A DNA stretch of 39,073 bases, taken from positions 1 through 39,073 of the IMG/VR virus record IMGVR_UViG_3300025274_000022. The stretch is one strand, 5' to 3'. The notes beneath the pieces were generated by a model. It was not told the DNA's origin and ran no database searches. It worked only from the letters and a program-made list of their open reading frames with translations. The position numbers were made by a program, and so were the translations under genes. Numbering within the stretch: the stretch's first letter is position 1; each line of letters opens with the position of its first letter. Source of the DNA: a virus. Below are positions 6,332-13,711 of the stretch, piece by piece.

Positions 6332-6528
6332 TTTATTTTCCTAAAAAAATTTCGCCAAATAGCTGATCTTATAATAGAAACAACGGTAAAAATTAAAGCA
6401 ATCCCTATGCTGTCCCATATAGTTGGATAAAGTCCAAAGAAAGGAAAGATATAAAGTTGTATTAAAATAGCTAAAATAAACCCACTTCCTACATCTATAA
6501 AACTTTCTATAAAACATCTTTTAAACAT
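6328..6528 (-). CDS. Small membrane protein, DUF7220-like
   Basis: A 66-aa protein with two hydrophobic spans (GFILAILIQLYIFPFFGLY and IGIALIFTVVSIIRSAIW) joined by a short loop, ending in basic residues RNFFRKIK. The pattern ES..DVGSGF..A...Q..IFPFFG......IGIALIFTVVSIIRS closely follows the small phage membrane family named DUF7220. Its role is unknown. It sits between primase and helicase with stop/start overlaps on both sides, so it may tether replication to the membrane; that is inference. Confidence 0.75.
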   Translation of the reverse strand: MFKRCFIESFIDVGSGFILAILIQLYIFPFFGLYPTIWDSIGIALIFTVVSIIRSAIWRNFFRKIK

Positions 6529-8042
6529 TAAAAAGAATCCTTTGGTTTAAGTTCCTTAGCTTTATAGTCTTCGGGTGGTTTTTCGAATGAGTTTACGATG
6601 GTGACCGTTGGTCTATTTTTTCCTATTGTTATTCGATCCGTAGTGCAACCACATTCTTCCTTGAGCATTTGGCTTGTTTCTTGAAACTTAACGTCCCATC
6701 GTCTTCGTTGAAGGAAGCCGTAGTAAAAAGAATCAAATAAGAAATAATGTTTTCCCTCGTTCGTGTAGACACTTCCTTTTTTAATATCTTCTTTTTCTAC
6801 GGTCGAAGATCCACGATTAGTACAAAATTCTTCAAGGTGATTTGTCAGTTGATCTTTTTTAGTAGTTCCTGTTGGAGGAGTAATAATTTCGCGTGTCTTA
6901 AGTAATTGATTCACAAGGATTTTCCAGTCTTTGAGTTTCATGCTTGGCGGGTATAATCCAATTCCTGCTATGCAGGCTTCTTCAAATAAGGACTGTTGTT
7001 TTAAATATTTAGCACTTGGAAGTTTAAGACGTTTACCATCCACGTTTAAATAATAATAAGGTTCTTCCAACTGAATTTCTTGAAGATCGTTTAAATCGGG
7101 AAACATAGCTTGACCTCCGATTCCATAAGTTCTTGTTTTACATAATTCTTTATCACAATGATTGCACATTGGAATGTCATTACATTTCCAGCCCCAATCC
7201 TGTTTTTCATGTTGGTGTTTAATGATATCTATTTCTTTTTGTTCCAAGTCGCCAATAATATATTTAGCATGAAACCATGAAATTTTTTCTTTCCAATTAT
7301 TTGGCCATTTCTTTTTTGCGTAAATAGCGAAATGAAACAGAGCATTATTTCGACCTGGTTCGGATATTCCTTCCAAAGATAAGGTTTCAATACACGGTGG
7401 TCCATCCTTAAATTCTGATTCGGCTCTTTTAATTTGTATGTCTACAACATCCTCAGGTTTGACACTGTAACATTCATATAAACCATAAAACTCTTCGAGA
7501 TTAGCTGCGGTGCCGTCAATTTTAAATGCGTAACGAGTTGTTTTGTTTCCTTGAAAATAAGGTAAATTTAAAAAGTTTCCAGTGTCTTCTTCTGATTTTA
7601 ATTCAATTTGTTTAGGAAAGACTTCCGCATTTCCAAATCCTAAAATAGCACGGATTTGATTAAGTTTGTCTCTGACTGTTTTGGCATCAATATAGTCTTT
7701 GATAAATAAAAAAATATGGGCTCCCCCACTTTTGGAACGGCATACGACTAAAGGAAGTTCAAGGGTGTGAATTTTACTAAGTAATTTTTTATGGTCAAAC
7801 CCAGCATAACTATCAACATCTATGCATCCCCATTTACAATTATCTTCTTCATTAATAGGGATAATGCCTAGAGTGGGTTCTATACCATTTAAATGATTTT
7901 CAAAATGTTGGCGGGTGACAATTTCTCTTTTAACAAAAGATTTTGTTTTTAGTTTTGCTCCATTTTTGGGAACTGAATTAATATAAGTGCAGCCGTGTGC
8001 TCTTTTTAATCCTTCGAATATATTTATAAATTTATCTACCAT
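6528..8042 (-). CDS. Archaeo-eukaryotic-type primase (TOTE-like)
   Basis: A 504-aa primase. The catalytic pair is in GCIDVDS (D75, D77), and the partner motif is SKSGGAH (H109), as in archaeo-eukaryotic (AEP/PrimPol) primases. GNFLNLPY (155-162) and GRNNALFHFA (about 230-239) are further family marks. A likely zinc site is formed by C287, C293, C296 and C301 (CNDIPMCNHCDKELC). The primase domain resembles the one in TOTE conflict systems. It would lay RNA or DNA primers for the PolA polymerase, replacing the DnaG/T7 gp4 type. No helicase motifs are present in it; the UvrD-like protein next door would supply unwinding. Confidence 0.85.
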   Translation of the reverse strand: MVDKFINIFEGLKRAHGCTYINSVPKNGAKLKTKSFVKREIVTRQHFENHLNGIEPTLGIIPINEEDNCKWGCIDVDSYAGFDHKKLLSKIHTLELPLVVCRSKSGGAHIFLFIKDYIDAKTVRDKLNQIRAILGFGNAEVFPKQIELKSEEDTGNFLNLPYFQGNKTTRYAFKIDGTAANLEEFYGLYECYSVKPEDVVDIQIKRAESEFKDGPPCIETLSLEGISEPGRNNALFHFAIYAKKKWPNNWKEKISWFHAKYIIGDLEQKEIDIIKHQHEKQDWGWKCNDIPMCNHCDKELCKTRTYGIGGQAMFPDLNDLQEIQLEEPYYYLNVDGKRLKLPSAKYLKQQSLFEEACIAGIGLYPPSMKLKDWKILVNQLLKTREIITPPTGTTKKDQLTNHLEEFCTNRGSSTVEKEDIKKGSVYTNEGKHYFLFDSFYYGFLQRRRWDVKFQETSQMLKEECGCTTDRITIGKNRPTVTIVNSFEKPPEDYKAKELKPKDSF

Positions 8043-8059
8043 CTATTACCTATTTAAGA

Positions 8060-8117
8060 GAGGCGACTCCCTCTCGGTTGTCGCCTCCTCCTTGCAAGAT
8101 ATTCACTTTAGGTGAAT
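8060..8117 (-). promoter_or_regulatory. Two hairpins between ssDNA-binding candidate and primase genes
   Basis: In the 78-nt gap, GAGGCGAC (8060-8067) pairs perfectly with GTCGCCTC (8080-8087). A smaller stem, ATTCAC/GTGAAT (8101-8117), lies next to the upstream stop codon. On the minus strand the larger hairpin is followed by TCTTAAATAG, so the U-tract is poor. It may be a leaky terminator or an RNA-stability element that lets the upstream gene be made in excess over primase. Confidence 0.5.
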
Positions 8118-8120
8118 TCT

Positions 8121-8885
8121 TTAATACGGAACGTCTGTATTAGTTTCCGAAGGCGAATGTTTAATTTGCACTTGCCCTTTGCTCAATCTTTCAGCAAAGT
8201 TCTTTGCAACGTCGTAAGCACCTTTGTCTTTGATGGTATCTAATTTAGATACATCCCAACCATACCATGTTCCTTTGTCGTTAGACTGTTGAACAGTTTT
8301 AAGTCTATAAATATGACTGTATGTTGGAGGTGTAAATAAACCATTCTTGCCCTTCATTTTGGTACTCATCATCATTGTATTCCATTTTTTGCTAATCTTT
8401 AATTGAGTAGCCTTCATAGAAATCAATGCTGTAGAAGGGGTTGAACCCGAGAGTAAAACCACAAAATGGTTTGCTGTATTTTCAAGATAGTTTCCGTTAG
8501 GTAATCTATCCTTATTCATTTTGTCTCGAGTGGCATCTTTAATGATTCCACTGTTAACTTCATGAATTGCTACAGGAGCACCCATGCTTGTTCCTCTATC
8601 CTGCCATTCAACATATTGTCTTTTATAAAAGACGGGTAATACATTGATCTCAGTATAGAGTTCGGTTGTGACAGTATTATATATTTTGCCTGGTTCTGCA
8701 CCAGCAGTATATTTGCTGTCCTTCTTATTTACTTCGGGAGATAATTGTCCCAAAACTTTCAGAAAAGGTAACGCTAGATCTTCTTGCGTAATGTTCTGAG
8801 AGCCCGCATTTGCATCGGCTTCAAAAATATTTGTAGCTAATGCACCTGCTTTATCGCGTTTCACGATGTTTGCTTCTTGGTTCAT
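8121..8885 (-). CDS. Conserved phage replication-region protein (ssDNA-binding candidate)
   Basis: A 254-aa soluble protein with a disordered start, then a conserved core: EDLALPFLKVLGQLSPEV, GAEPGKIYNTVT, VLPVFYKRQYVEW. The C-terminus is polar and mildly acidic (SETNTDVPY). Proteins with this core are frequent in phage replication operons and are usually left as hypothetical. Its place beside primase, the hairpins that could raise its expression, and the beta-rich core would suit an ssDNA-binding protein, otherwise missing here. That is inference, not a family match. Structure prediction showing an OB fold would support it. Confidence 0.6.
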   Translation of the reverse strand: MNQEANIVKRDKAGALATNIFEADANAGSQNITQEDLALPFLKVLGQLSPEVNKKDSKYTAGAEPGKIYNTVTTELYTEINVLPVFYKRQYVEWQDRGTSMGAPVAIHEVNSGIIKDATRDKMNKDRLPNGNYLENTANHFVVLLSGSTPSTALISMKATQLKISKKWNTMMMSTKMKGKNGLFTPPTYSHIYRLKTVQQSNDKGTWYGWDVSKLDTIKDKGAYDVAKNFAERLSKGQVQIKHSPSETNTDVPY

Positions 8886-8887
8886 GG

Positions 8888-9448
8888 TTATTGTTTCCTT
8901 GTTATTTTGGTTCGGTTTCCTACGAACACGTTAAAAATATCCGTTGGCATTTCTTTTCCTGCCTCAACACGCTCACGGACGAGAGCCTTCAGGGTCATAG
9001 GCTCAACCTTCAACTTTTGTGTTGGTTGAAACCCTTGACCCTTCGCAAGTTCAGCATATTCTGCTGCCTTGTTATCTTCGTTACGCCCAAAGGAAACGGA
9101 GATTTCGTTCTTTATGATATCCCCTAGGCCGTTGATACGAAGCCAGTTAAATGCTTTCTCTCTGTTTGGAACAGTGATCGTAGCACTATAAAACGGTTTA
9201 ACATCTACAGAAGATCCATCCGCTAATTTAAGTGATGATAATCCCATTTCACTTAACATAGTTGGAATGACTTCTGCTGAGACGATTTCAAGTTCTCTTT
9301 TACTTATTTTGAGAGCTTCTTCCTGAAGTTTAACTTGATCTTCCATTGCTCTCAATTTTTTTACTTCTTCGGCTAAAGACTTAATATTAGAAGTTTTATC
9401 GATAACTTCCGTTTGATCTTTCTCCATTTGTTCTACAAGTTTATTCAT
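8888..9448 (-). CDS. Hypothetical protein with N-terminal coiled coil
   Basis: A 186-aa protein. Residues about 5-55 form a heptad-rich coiled coil (LAEEVKKLRAMEDQVKLQEE). A compact domain follows with a beta-hairpin (SLKLADGSSVDVKPFYSATI) and a charged C-terminal half (LKVEPMTLKALVRERVEAG). It lies directly before the ssDNA-binding candidate with a 2-nt gap, an order I recall from other phage replication operons, so the two may act together. No catalytic motif is visible. Function unknown. Confidence 0.75.
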   Translation of the reverse strand: MNKLVEQMEKDQTEVIDKTSNIKSLAEEVKKLRAMEDQVKLQEEALKISKRELEIVSAEVIPTMLSEMGLSSLKLADGSSVDVKPFYSATITVPNREKAFNWLRINGLGDIIKNEISVSFGRNEDNKAAEYAELAKGQGFQPTQKLKVEPMTLKALVRERVEAGKEMPTDIFNVFVGNRTKITRKQ

Positions 9449-9725
9449 ATTTTTTTATTTCCTCCTGTATTAGTTCTATTTCTTTTTTACATTTCTTGTA
9501 TGATTGGTATATTAAACCTTTTTTTATGAATGTCAAGCATAATATAGGAAAATTTAATAAATTTGTTAAAAAGTAAGTAATAGGGGCCTCTTTTCCCAAA
9601 GCCTGCGTCACTTGGTCGCTGATGGCTATTTGACGTTCGGTTTCTAAAAAATCCTTTTCCCAGCTTTGAGCCTTTTCCAGTCTTCCTTTTAATTTATAAT
9701 AATGCCAATCTTTATAATTCGTCAT
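9441..9725 (-). CDS. Small membrane-associated coiled-coil protein
   Basis: A 94-aa protein. The N-terminal half is charged and helical (RLEKAQSWEKDFLETERQIA). One hydrophobic segment follows (ITYFLTNLLNFPILCLTFI), then a Lys/Glu-rich helix (CKKEIELIQEEIKKYE). The start overlaps the upstream gene by 14 nt and lacks a clear ribosome site. A consensus-like promoter lies inside this gene. No recognised family. Confidence 0.6.
   Translation of the reverse strand: MTNYKDWHYYKLKGRLEKAQSWEKDFLETERQIAISDQVTQALGKEAPITYFLTNLLNFPILCLTFIKKGLIYQSYKKCKKEIELIQEEIKKYE
9509..9536 (-). promoter_or_regulatory. Possible internal sigma70-type promoter
   Basis: TTGACA (9536-9531), a 16-nt spacer and TAATAT (9514-9509) on the minus strand lie within the 94-aa gene, about 60 nt before the 186-aa gene. 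It would boost the coiled-coil protein and ssDNA-binding candidate. AT-rich coding can create such matches, though the full -35 consensus is uncommon in this window. Confidence 0.4.
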
Positions 9726-9897
9726 GTTTTTTAGTTCCCCAATCTATTGTTCTTTGAAAATTTCTAGCCTGTATATCTAGTTTTACACCAAATGGTCTCC
9801 AAGAATTTTTCATAAGATTTAATTCTAACAATAAAGTTGACCATTGTTTAGAACTAATATTAGGGGTTGTAATAATAATTTTATTCTTTTCCTTCAT
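9712..9897 (-). CDS. Small hypothetical protein, 61 aa
   Basis: Starts MKEKNKIIITTPNISSKQWS and contains NSWRPFGVKLDIQARNFQRT. It is a basic, soluble protein. AAAGGAG lies 6 nt before the ATG, which supports the start. It overlaps the preceding gene by 17 nt and the following one by 14 nt. No family is recognised. Confidence 0.65.
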   Translation of the reverse strand: MKEKNKIIITTPNISSKQWSTLLLELNLMKNSWRPFGVKLDIQARNFQRTIDWGTKKHDEL

Positions 9898-10282
9898 TTA
9901 ATTCTCCTTTTTCATAAATGTTGATTGAAATCGGATAATATCTACGTTCTTGTTTATCCCATTTTAATAGTTTAAATTTCCCGTTTGTATTTTCACTGGC
10001 AATGACTCCTGCTATTAGAATAAGTGCAGGATCTCCTGTGAGTAAAAGAAAGTCTTCTTTGGTAAAATTTTTTAAAAGTTTTCTAAGTTTGAATATCATA
10101 GGTCCAGGTGAGAAAATGATTTGGGAAAGTTCCGGTAATAAGAATTTAAATTCCCCATATTGAGATGCCCCTAAAATATTGATTTTAGGTCTACCAATAC
10201 GAGTACCTGCGATTTCTTGAATGACATAAACTGTAGGTTTATATCCCTCTTTCATAGTTTTATAATCTATACTTTCTGGCAT
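9881..10282 (-). CDS. Hypothetical first protein of the replication operon
   Basis: A 133-aa protein beginning MPESIDYKTMKEGYKPTVYV, with a mixed alpha/beta pattern and hydrophobic strands (TVYVIQEIAGTRIG, FLLLTGDPALILIAGVIASE). A longer reading starts at 10294, but that ATG overlaps the TATAAT box of promoter P3 and lies upstream of the expected transcription start, so I use the ATG at 10282. This leaves a very short leader without a Shine-Dalgarno. Its first position in the operon suggests early, strong transcription. No known domain. Confidence 0.7.
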   Translation of the reverse strand: MPESIDYKTMKEGYKPTVYVIQEIAGTRIGRPKINILGASQYGEFKFLLPELSQIIFSPGPMIFKLRKLLKNFTKEDFLLLTGDPALILIAGVIASENTNGKFKLLKWDKQERRYYPISINIYEKGELNEGKE

Positions 10283-10283
10283 A

Positions 10284-10312
10284 TTGACAAACATTATAAA
10301 CTATGATAGACT
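10284..10312 (+). promoter_or_regulatory. Plus-strand promoter for the helicase/HNH operon
   Basis: TTGACA (10284-10289), a 17-nt spacer and TAGACT (10307-10312) lie 20 nt before the helicase ATG, giving a leader of about 13 nt. The element overlaps promoter P3 almost completely on the opposite strand. Its -10 is weaker (4 of 6), so P3 would be expected to win under equal conditions. Confidence 0.55.
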
Positions 10313-10321
10313 TTCTGTCAA
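10293..10321 (-). promoter_or_regulatory. Perfect-consensus sigma70 promoter P3
   Basis: On the minus strand TTGACA (10321-10316), exactly 17 nt, then TATAAT (10298-10293): a full match to the bacterial housekeeping consensus. It would start the replication operon near 10286. Use of host sigma70 fits the absence of a phage RNA polymerase gene in the window. Confidence 0.85.
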
Positions 10322-10331
10322 GAAAGAAAAA

Positions 10332-11762
10332 ATGGAGTATAGATTTAAAACGAAACCTTATCAGCATCAGCTGACTGCATTAGAAAAATCCTGGAATAGG
10401 GAAACGTATGCCTATTTCATGGAGATGGGAACTGGTAAAACTAAAGTACTCATCGACAATATGGCTATGCTTTATGACAAAGGTAAGATTGATGGATGTT
10501 TAATTATTGCTCCGAAAGGGGTAATCAGTACTTGGGCGACTCAGGAACTTCCAGCCCATTTAGCAACGCATATAGAAGCTGTAACGGTATTATGGCAAGC
10601 CAATATTAATCAAAAACAACAATCCAAATTAAATCAACTTTTTGAAACTGGAGAAGATCTTCATATTTTAATTATGAATGTTGAAGCCCTAAGTACGGAT
10701 AAAGGAAGAACTTTCGCTGCTAAATTTATAAGATCTCATAAATCTTTAATGGTGGTTGATGAAAGTACAACCATTAAAAATCCAAAAGCGAAACGTACCA
10801 AAAATATTATTGATCTATCCCATTTAGCGAGTTATCGAAGAATTTTAACTGGTTCTCCAGTAACTCGAAATCCATTGGATCTTTACTCACAGTGTGAATT
10901 TTTGGATCCTTATCTTTTAGATTTTGCATCTTATTATGCCTTTAGAAACAGATATGCAGAGATGCGACAGATTAATGTTGCTGGAAGAATGATTAATTTA
11001 GTAAATGGATTTAAAAATTTGGAAGAACTCTCTGAGAAATTAAAACCTTTTTCCTACCGTGTTTTAAAAGAGGATTGTTTAGATCTTCCTGAGAAAATTT
11101 ATATGAAAAGAATCATTACCCTTACTTCGGAGCAAGAAAGAGTTTATGAACAAATGAAACAAGAAGCTTTAGCCACGTTAAACGGAAAAACCATTACTAC
11201 GATGAATGTACTTACTCAATTAATGAGATTACAACAGATTACCTGTGGACATTTTAAAGCAGATGATGGCACGATTCAAAAAATCAAGAGTAATCGCTTA
11301 TCAGAATTAATGGACGTTTTAGAAGAAGTTGAAGGTAAGGCCATTATTTGGGCTCATTGGCAAGCTGACATTAAAACTATTCTTAAAGCCATTAAAAAAG
11401 AATATGGTCCGAGCTCCGTGGTTGATTATTACGGATTAACGCCCCAGGATCAACGAACGATCAACCGCAAGAAATTTCAAGAAAATAAAAAATGCCGTTT
11501 TTTAGTGGGAACGCCTCAAACGGGCGGATACGGAATAACCTTAACTGCAGCGAATAACGTGATTTACTACTCTAACGGCTATGACCTTGAGAAACGATTA
11601 CAGTCCGAGGACCGTGCTCACCGAATCGGGCAGCATAAGCCTGTGACCTATGTGGATATTCTCGCGGAAGAAACTGTCGATGAAAAAATCGTCAAATCCC
11701 TCCGCAAGAAAGTTAACATCGCCTCCGAAGTTATGGGAGAAGAGTTAAAAGCTTGGATTTAA
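10332..11762 (+). CDS. SNF2-like superfamily 2 helicase/translocase
   Basis: A 476-aa protein with both RecA-like lobes. Q-like region KPYQHQLTALEKS; Walker A GTGKT (33-37); motif II is DEST (143-146) instead of DEAH/DEAD; motif III LTGSP; C-terminal motif V near GTPQTGGYGI; motif VI EDRAHRIGQ. The GYGITLTAAN...AHRIGQ end is typical of SNF2 family proteins. It should be an ATP-driven duplex-DNA translocase used in replication restart, recombination or protein displacement. An in-frame TTG at 10284 would add 16 residues but lies in the -35 box of the plus-strand promoter, so ATG 10332 is chosen. It is the first gene of a two-gene plus-strand operon. Confidence 0.93.
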   Translation: MEYRFKTKPYQHQLTALEKSWNRETYAYFMEMGTGKTKVLIDNMAMLYDKGKIDGCLIIAPKGVISTWATQELPAHLATHIEAVTVLWQANINQKQQSKLNQLFETGEDLHILIMNVEALSTDKGRTFAAKFIRSHKSLMVVDESTTIKNPKAKRTKNIIDLSHLASYRRILTGSPVTRNPLDLYSQCEFLDPYLLDFASYYAFRNRYAEMRQINVAGRMINLVNGFKNLEELSEKLKPFSYRVLKEDCLDLPEKIYMKRIITLTSEQERVYEQMKQEALATLNGKTITTMNVLTQLMRLQQITCGHFKADDGTIQKIKSNRLSELMDVLEEVEGKAIIWAHWQADIKTILKAIKKEYGPSSVVDYYGLTPQDQRTINRKKFQENKKCRFLVGTPQTGGYGITLTAANNVIYYSNGYDLEKRLQSEDRAHRIGQHKPVTYVDILAEETVDEKIVKSLRKKVNIASEVMGEELKAWI

Positions 11763-12346
11763 TGCCACTTAAAACTTCAGAGAGAAAAAGAGAGTACAAT
11801 AAAAAATATTATTTAAAAAATAAAGAACAAATAGAAAAACGAAAAAAAGAATACCGATTAAAAAATAAAGAAAAAATAAGAGAATACTGGAAAAGATATC
11901 ACTTAAGAATTGGAGACCAAGTGAAAGAATACAGTAAAAAATACTATTTAAAAAATAAAGAACGAATAATAAGACGTATAGTTAAATATGATAGGCATAA
12001 ACTTTGCATAGATTTAAATTACAGATTAAAGAAAAATTTAAGAGCAAGGATATGGACAGCTTTAAAAGGAAAGATGAAATCAGATTCAACCATGAAATTA
12101 GTTGGTTGTTCTCTCAAAGAGTTCTGGGATCACTTGGAAAAGAAATTTCAAGCCGGAATGACACGAAAAAATCACGGTCTATGGCATGTAGACCATATCA
12201 TACCTTGTGCTAGTTTTGATTTTTCAGATCCTGAACAACAGAAGAAATGTTTTCATTATATCAATCTTCAACCGTTGTGGGCTATTGATAATATACGTAA
12301 AGGAAAGAAGATCATCTCCGGGGACATTACATCCCCGAAAAAGTAG
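11762..12346 (+). CDS. HNH endonuclease with N-terminal Lys-rich repeats
   Basis: A 194-aa protein whose ATG overlaps the helicase stop (TAATG). Residues about 10-85 carry four imperfect copies of a Y-Y/R-L-K-N-K-E-x-I-x-x-R/Y unit. These Lys/Tyr-rich helical repeats are often found in front of homing-type HNH nucleases and likely bind DNA. The nuclease core is WHVDHIIPCASF, then INLQPLWAIDNIRKG, the H-N-N pattern of the HNH/ICEA-like family. It is probably a free-standing homing endonuclease rather than part of packaging, because terminase is absent nearby. The helicase it follows is not interrupted. Confidence 0.85.
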   Translation: MPLKTSERKREYNKKYYLKNKEQIEKRKKEYRLKNKEKIREYWKRYHLRIGDQVKEYSKKYYLKNKERIIRRIVKYDRHKLCIDLNYRLKKNLRARIWTALKGKMKSDSTMKLVGCSLKEFWDHLEKKFQAGMTRKNHGLWHVDHIIPCASFDFSDPEQQKKCFHYINLQPLWAIDNIRKGKKIISGDITSPKK

Positions 12347-12365
12347 GATATACGCGCGAGGCGTA

Positions 12366-12403
12366 GTAAAATTTTCAATCCACTATTTTACAGTTATTTT
12401 TTT
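12366..12403 (+). terminator. Possible plus-strand terminator
   Basis: GTAAAAT (12366-12372) pairs with ATTTTAC (12385-12391), and a run of seven T (12397-12403) follows 5 nt later on the plus strand. It lies just after the HNH gene and overlaps the 3' end of convergent hsp20. The stem is AT-rich, so strength should be modest. A second stem, CGGGGA/TCCCCG, lies inside the HNH gene end near 12318-12337. Confidence 0.4.
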
Positions 12404-12835
12404 CGGCTTTTTGCCTTCAGGAACAATCTGATGCAGGGATACTTTTAATAATCCGTTTTTTAACTCAGCACCTTCGATTTCTACATCGTCAGCGATGGTA
12501 AACGTTTTAGAGAAGTATCTCTTTGCGATTCCTTGATGAATCACTCCATCTTTATCTGTGTCAGATTTAGTTTCCTTGATCGACTTTATATGCAACAAGT
12601 TATCCGCATACTCTACCGAAATATCCTTCTTGTCGTAGCCTGCTAAAGCTAGTTCGATATCATATTTATCGTCTCCTTTTTTTACAATATTGTAAAAAGG
12701 AAATGTAGATGTAAGCGATGAACGAAAGAACTGATCGTCGTCGAAAAAATTTTCGAAGTGATCGAAAAGATTATCGAACCCAATCGATACAGGTCTCAGT
12801 TGCTTAAAGATTGATGGTAATTTATTGAACGTCAT
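12383..12835 (-). CDS. Hsp20 small heat-shock protein
   Basis: A 150-aa alpha-crystallin-domain chaperone. FKQLRPVSIGFDNLFDHFENFF is the usual N-terminal arm. The core includes FPFYNIVKKGDDKYDIELALAGYDKKDI and AELKNGLLKVSLHQ (the G-x-L signature), and the tail is KKPKKITVK. AAGGAGG with a 5-nt spacer precedes ATG 12835; an extension to 12880 is disfavoured. It resembles IbpA-type proteins, which hold unfolded proteins as oligomers without ATP. Phage copies are common in marine T4-like and other phages, where they are thought to help virion assembly under stress. It has its own promoter and sits after the lysis genes. Confidence 0.95.
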   Translation of the reverse strand: MTFNKLPSIFKQLRPVSIGFDNLFDHFENFFDDDQFFRSSLTSTFPFYNIVKKGDDKYDIELALAGYDKKDISVEYADNLLHIKSIKETKSDTDKDGVIHQGIAKRYFSKTFTIADDVEIEGAELKNGLLKVSLHQIVPEGKKPKKITVK

Positions 12836-12892
12836 TTTAACCTCCTTGTTTAGACAGTTAATAAAATGGGCCTTTCTCAAGCACCCAGACGT

Positions 12893-12920
12893 ATTATATA
12901 CTATTTATACCAGATTGCAA
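12893..12920 (-). promoter_or_regulatory. Promoter for hsp20
   Basis: On the minus strand TTGCAA (12920-12915), 16 nt, then TATAAT (12898-12893), with further upstream TATAAATAG. It gives a leader of about 50 nt ending in a strong ribosome site, so hsp20 may be expressed apart from the late operon. Confidence 0.6.
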
Positions 12921-13017
12921 GTAACATTAAAAAAAGAATTAATCCCTGGTATCTATTAAAAGTAGTTACCAAGAGAGTTTCTTTGTATGCTTTGCATTTT
13001 TCCCATAAGAATTTCAT
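12901..13017 (-). CDS. 38-aa membrane peptide in lysis cassette
   Basis: Starts MKFLWEKCKAYKETLLVTTF and ends in one hydrophobic span (GLILFLMLLAIWYK). AGGAG lies 8 nt before the ATG, and the start overlaps the endolysin stop (TAATG). Its place after endolysin and its single membrane segment suggest a lysis accessory, such as an inner-membrane spanin or pinholin-like partner. The length is short for a spanin, and no partner lipoprotein is adjacent. Confidence 0.6.
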   Translation of the reverse strand: MKFLWEKCKAYKETLLVTTFNRYQGLILFLMLLAIWYK

Positions 13018-13493
13018 TATGCATCTCCTAACATAGGTTTATATCGTGTGTAATTATCTTCATCTTTATACGCTCTGAGATTCTCCTTTATATTTTCATC
13101 TTGGTCAGGGTTGTAGGCGACGTGCACCCAGCCTGAGTTGGGTTCGTCTGGATTCCAGAATTCTAATATCATTTGATCATACATGAGGTTCTCTTTGATC
13201 CAGTTAAAGACGTCCCCATTGGGTGTTCCGTAGATTTCGAAGTCCGCTGCCATGCCTGAGGCATGTTGGCTGTCTGAGGAGCTCCCTAGAGCCACACAGA
13301 GCGCTGCGGAGCGATAACCTGAGGATACACTCACAACGTGATTAAAATGGTCTCTAACGGGCTGTAGGACCCTCTCACAGAGCAATCTGAGGTTTTCGAT
13401 ATGGTCTGGGCTAGGATCATTCGGAATACACTTGCGTTCAGCCATTTGAGACTTGGTCATTTCAACCAAGCTAAAATTCTTAGATAGTTGCAT
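13017..13493 (-). CDS. Endolysin, peptidase M15 family
   Basis: A 158-aa zinc peptidase of the D-alanyl-D-alanine carboxypeptidase / L-Ala-D-Glu type (peptidase M15_3). SSGYRS (57-62) is followed by H77ASGMAAD84 and W-V-H124. H77, D84 and H124 form the zinc site, and E111 (LEFW) is near the catalytic position. It has no signal peptide, so it needs a holin to reach the wall. ATG 13493 overlaps the holin-like stop. It should cut peptide links in peptidoglycan at the end of infection. Confidence 0.93.
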   Translation of the reverse strand: MQLSKNFSLVEMTKSQMAERKCIPNDPSPDHIENLRLLCERVLQPVRDHFNHVVSVSSGYRSAALCVALGSSSDSQHASGMAADFEIYGTPNGDVFNWIKENLMYDQMILEFWNPDEPNSGWVHVAYNPDQDENIKENLRAYKDEDNYTRYKPMLGDA

Positions 13494-13711
13494 TAAATAG
13501 TTTTAAATAACAGATTGACTAGTTGAAATGCGACGGCCCCCACCGTTGCTAATAGAACCCAATAGATTTTGTCTATCTTGCCACCCAAGCCCTTAATGTC
13601 GGTGCACATATGTTTCAGGTGATTGGTTTTGAGATTGGCAATATCCTTCTTCAACCCAGTCACGTGGCCGTGCAAACTTATGATGTGTTCTCTTGTCGTC
13701 TTAGGTGTCAT
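13493..13711 (-). CDS. Holin-like membrane protein (XhlA-like layout)
   Basis: A 72-aa protein. Residues 5-40 form a helical, heptad-like segment (HGHVTGLKKDIANLKTNHL). A C-terminal membrane span follows (IYWVLLATVGAVAFQLVNLLF) with a Lys near the end. This layout matches XhlA-type lysis proteins. It lies directly before the endolysin with a TAATG overlap and after the giant virion protein. Most likely it permeabilises the inner membrane for endolysin release. Confidence 0.75.
   Translation of the reverse strand: MTPKTTREHIISLHGHVTGLKKDIANLKTNHLKHMCTDIKGLGGKIDKIYWVLLATVGAVAFQLVNLLFKTI

Noticed and set aside
12004-12431. Additional plus-strand ORFs of 69 and 74 aa over the HNH gene
   Set aside because: They are out-of-frame shadows of the HNH coding sequence, which has clear motifs in its own frame.
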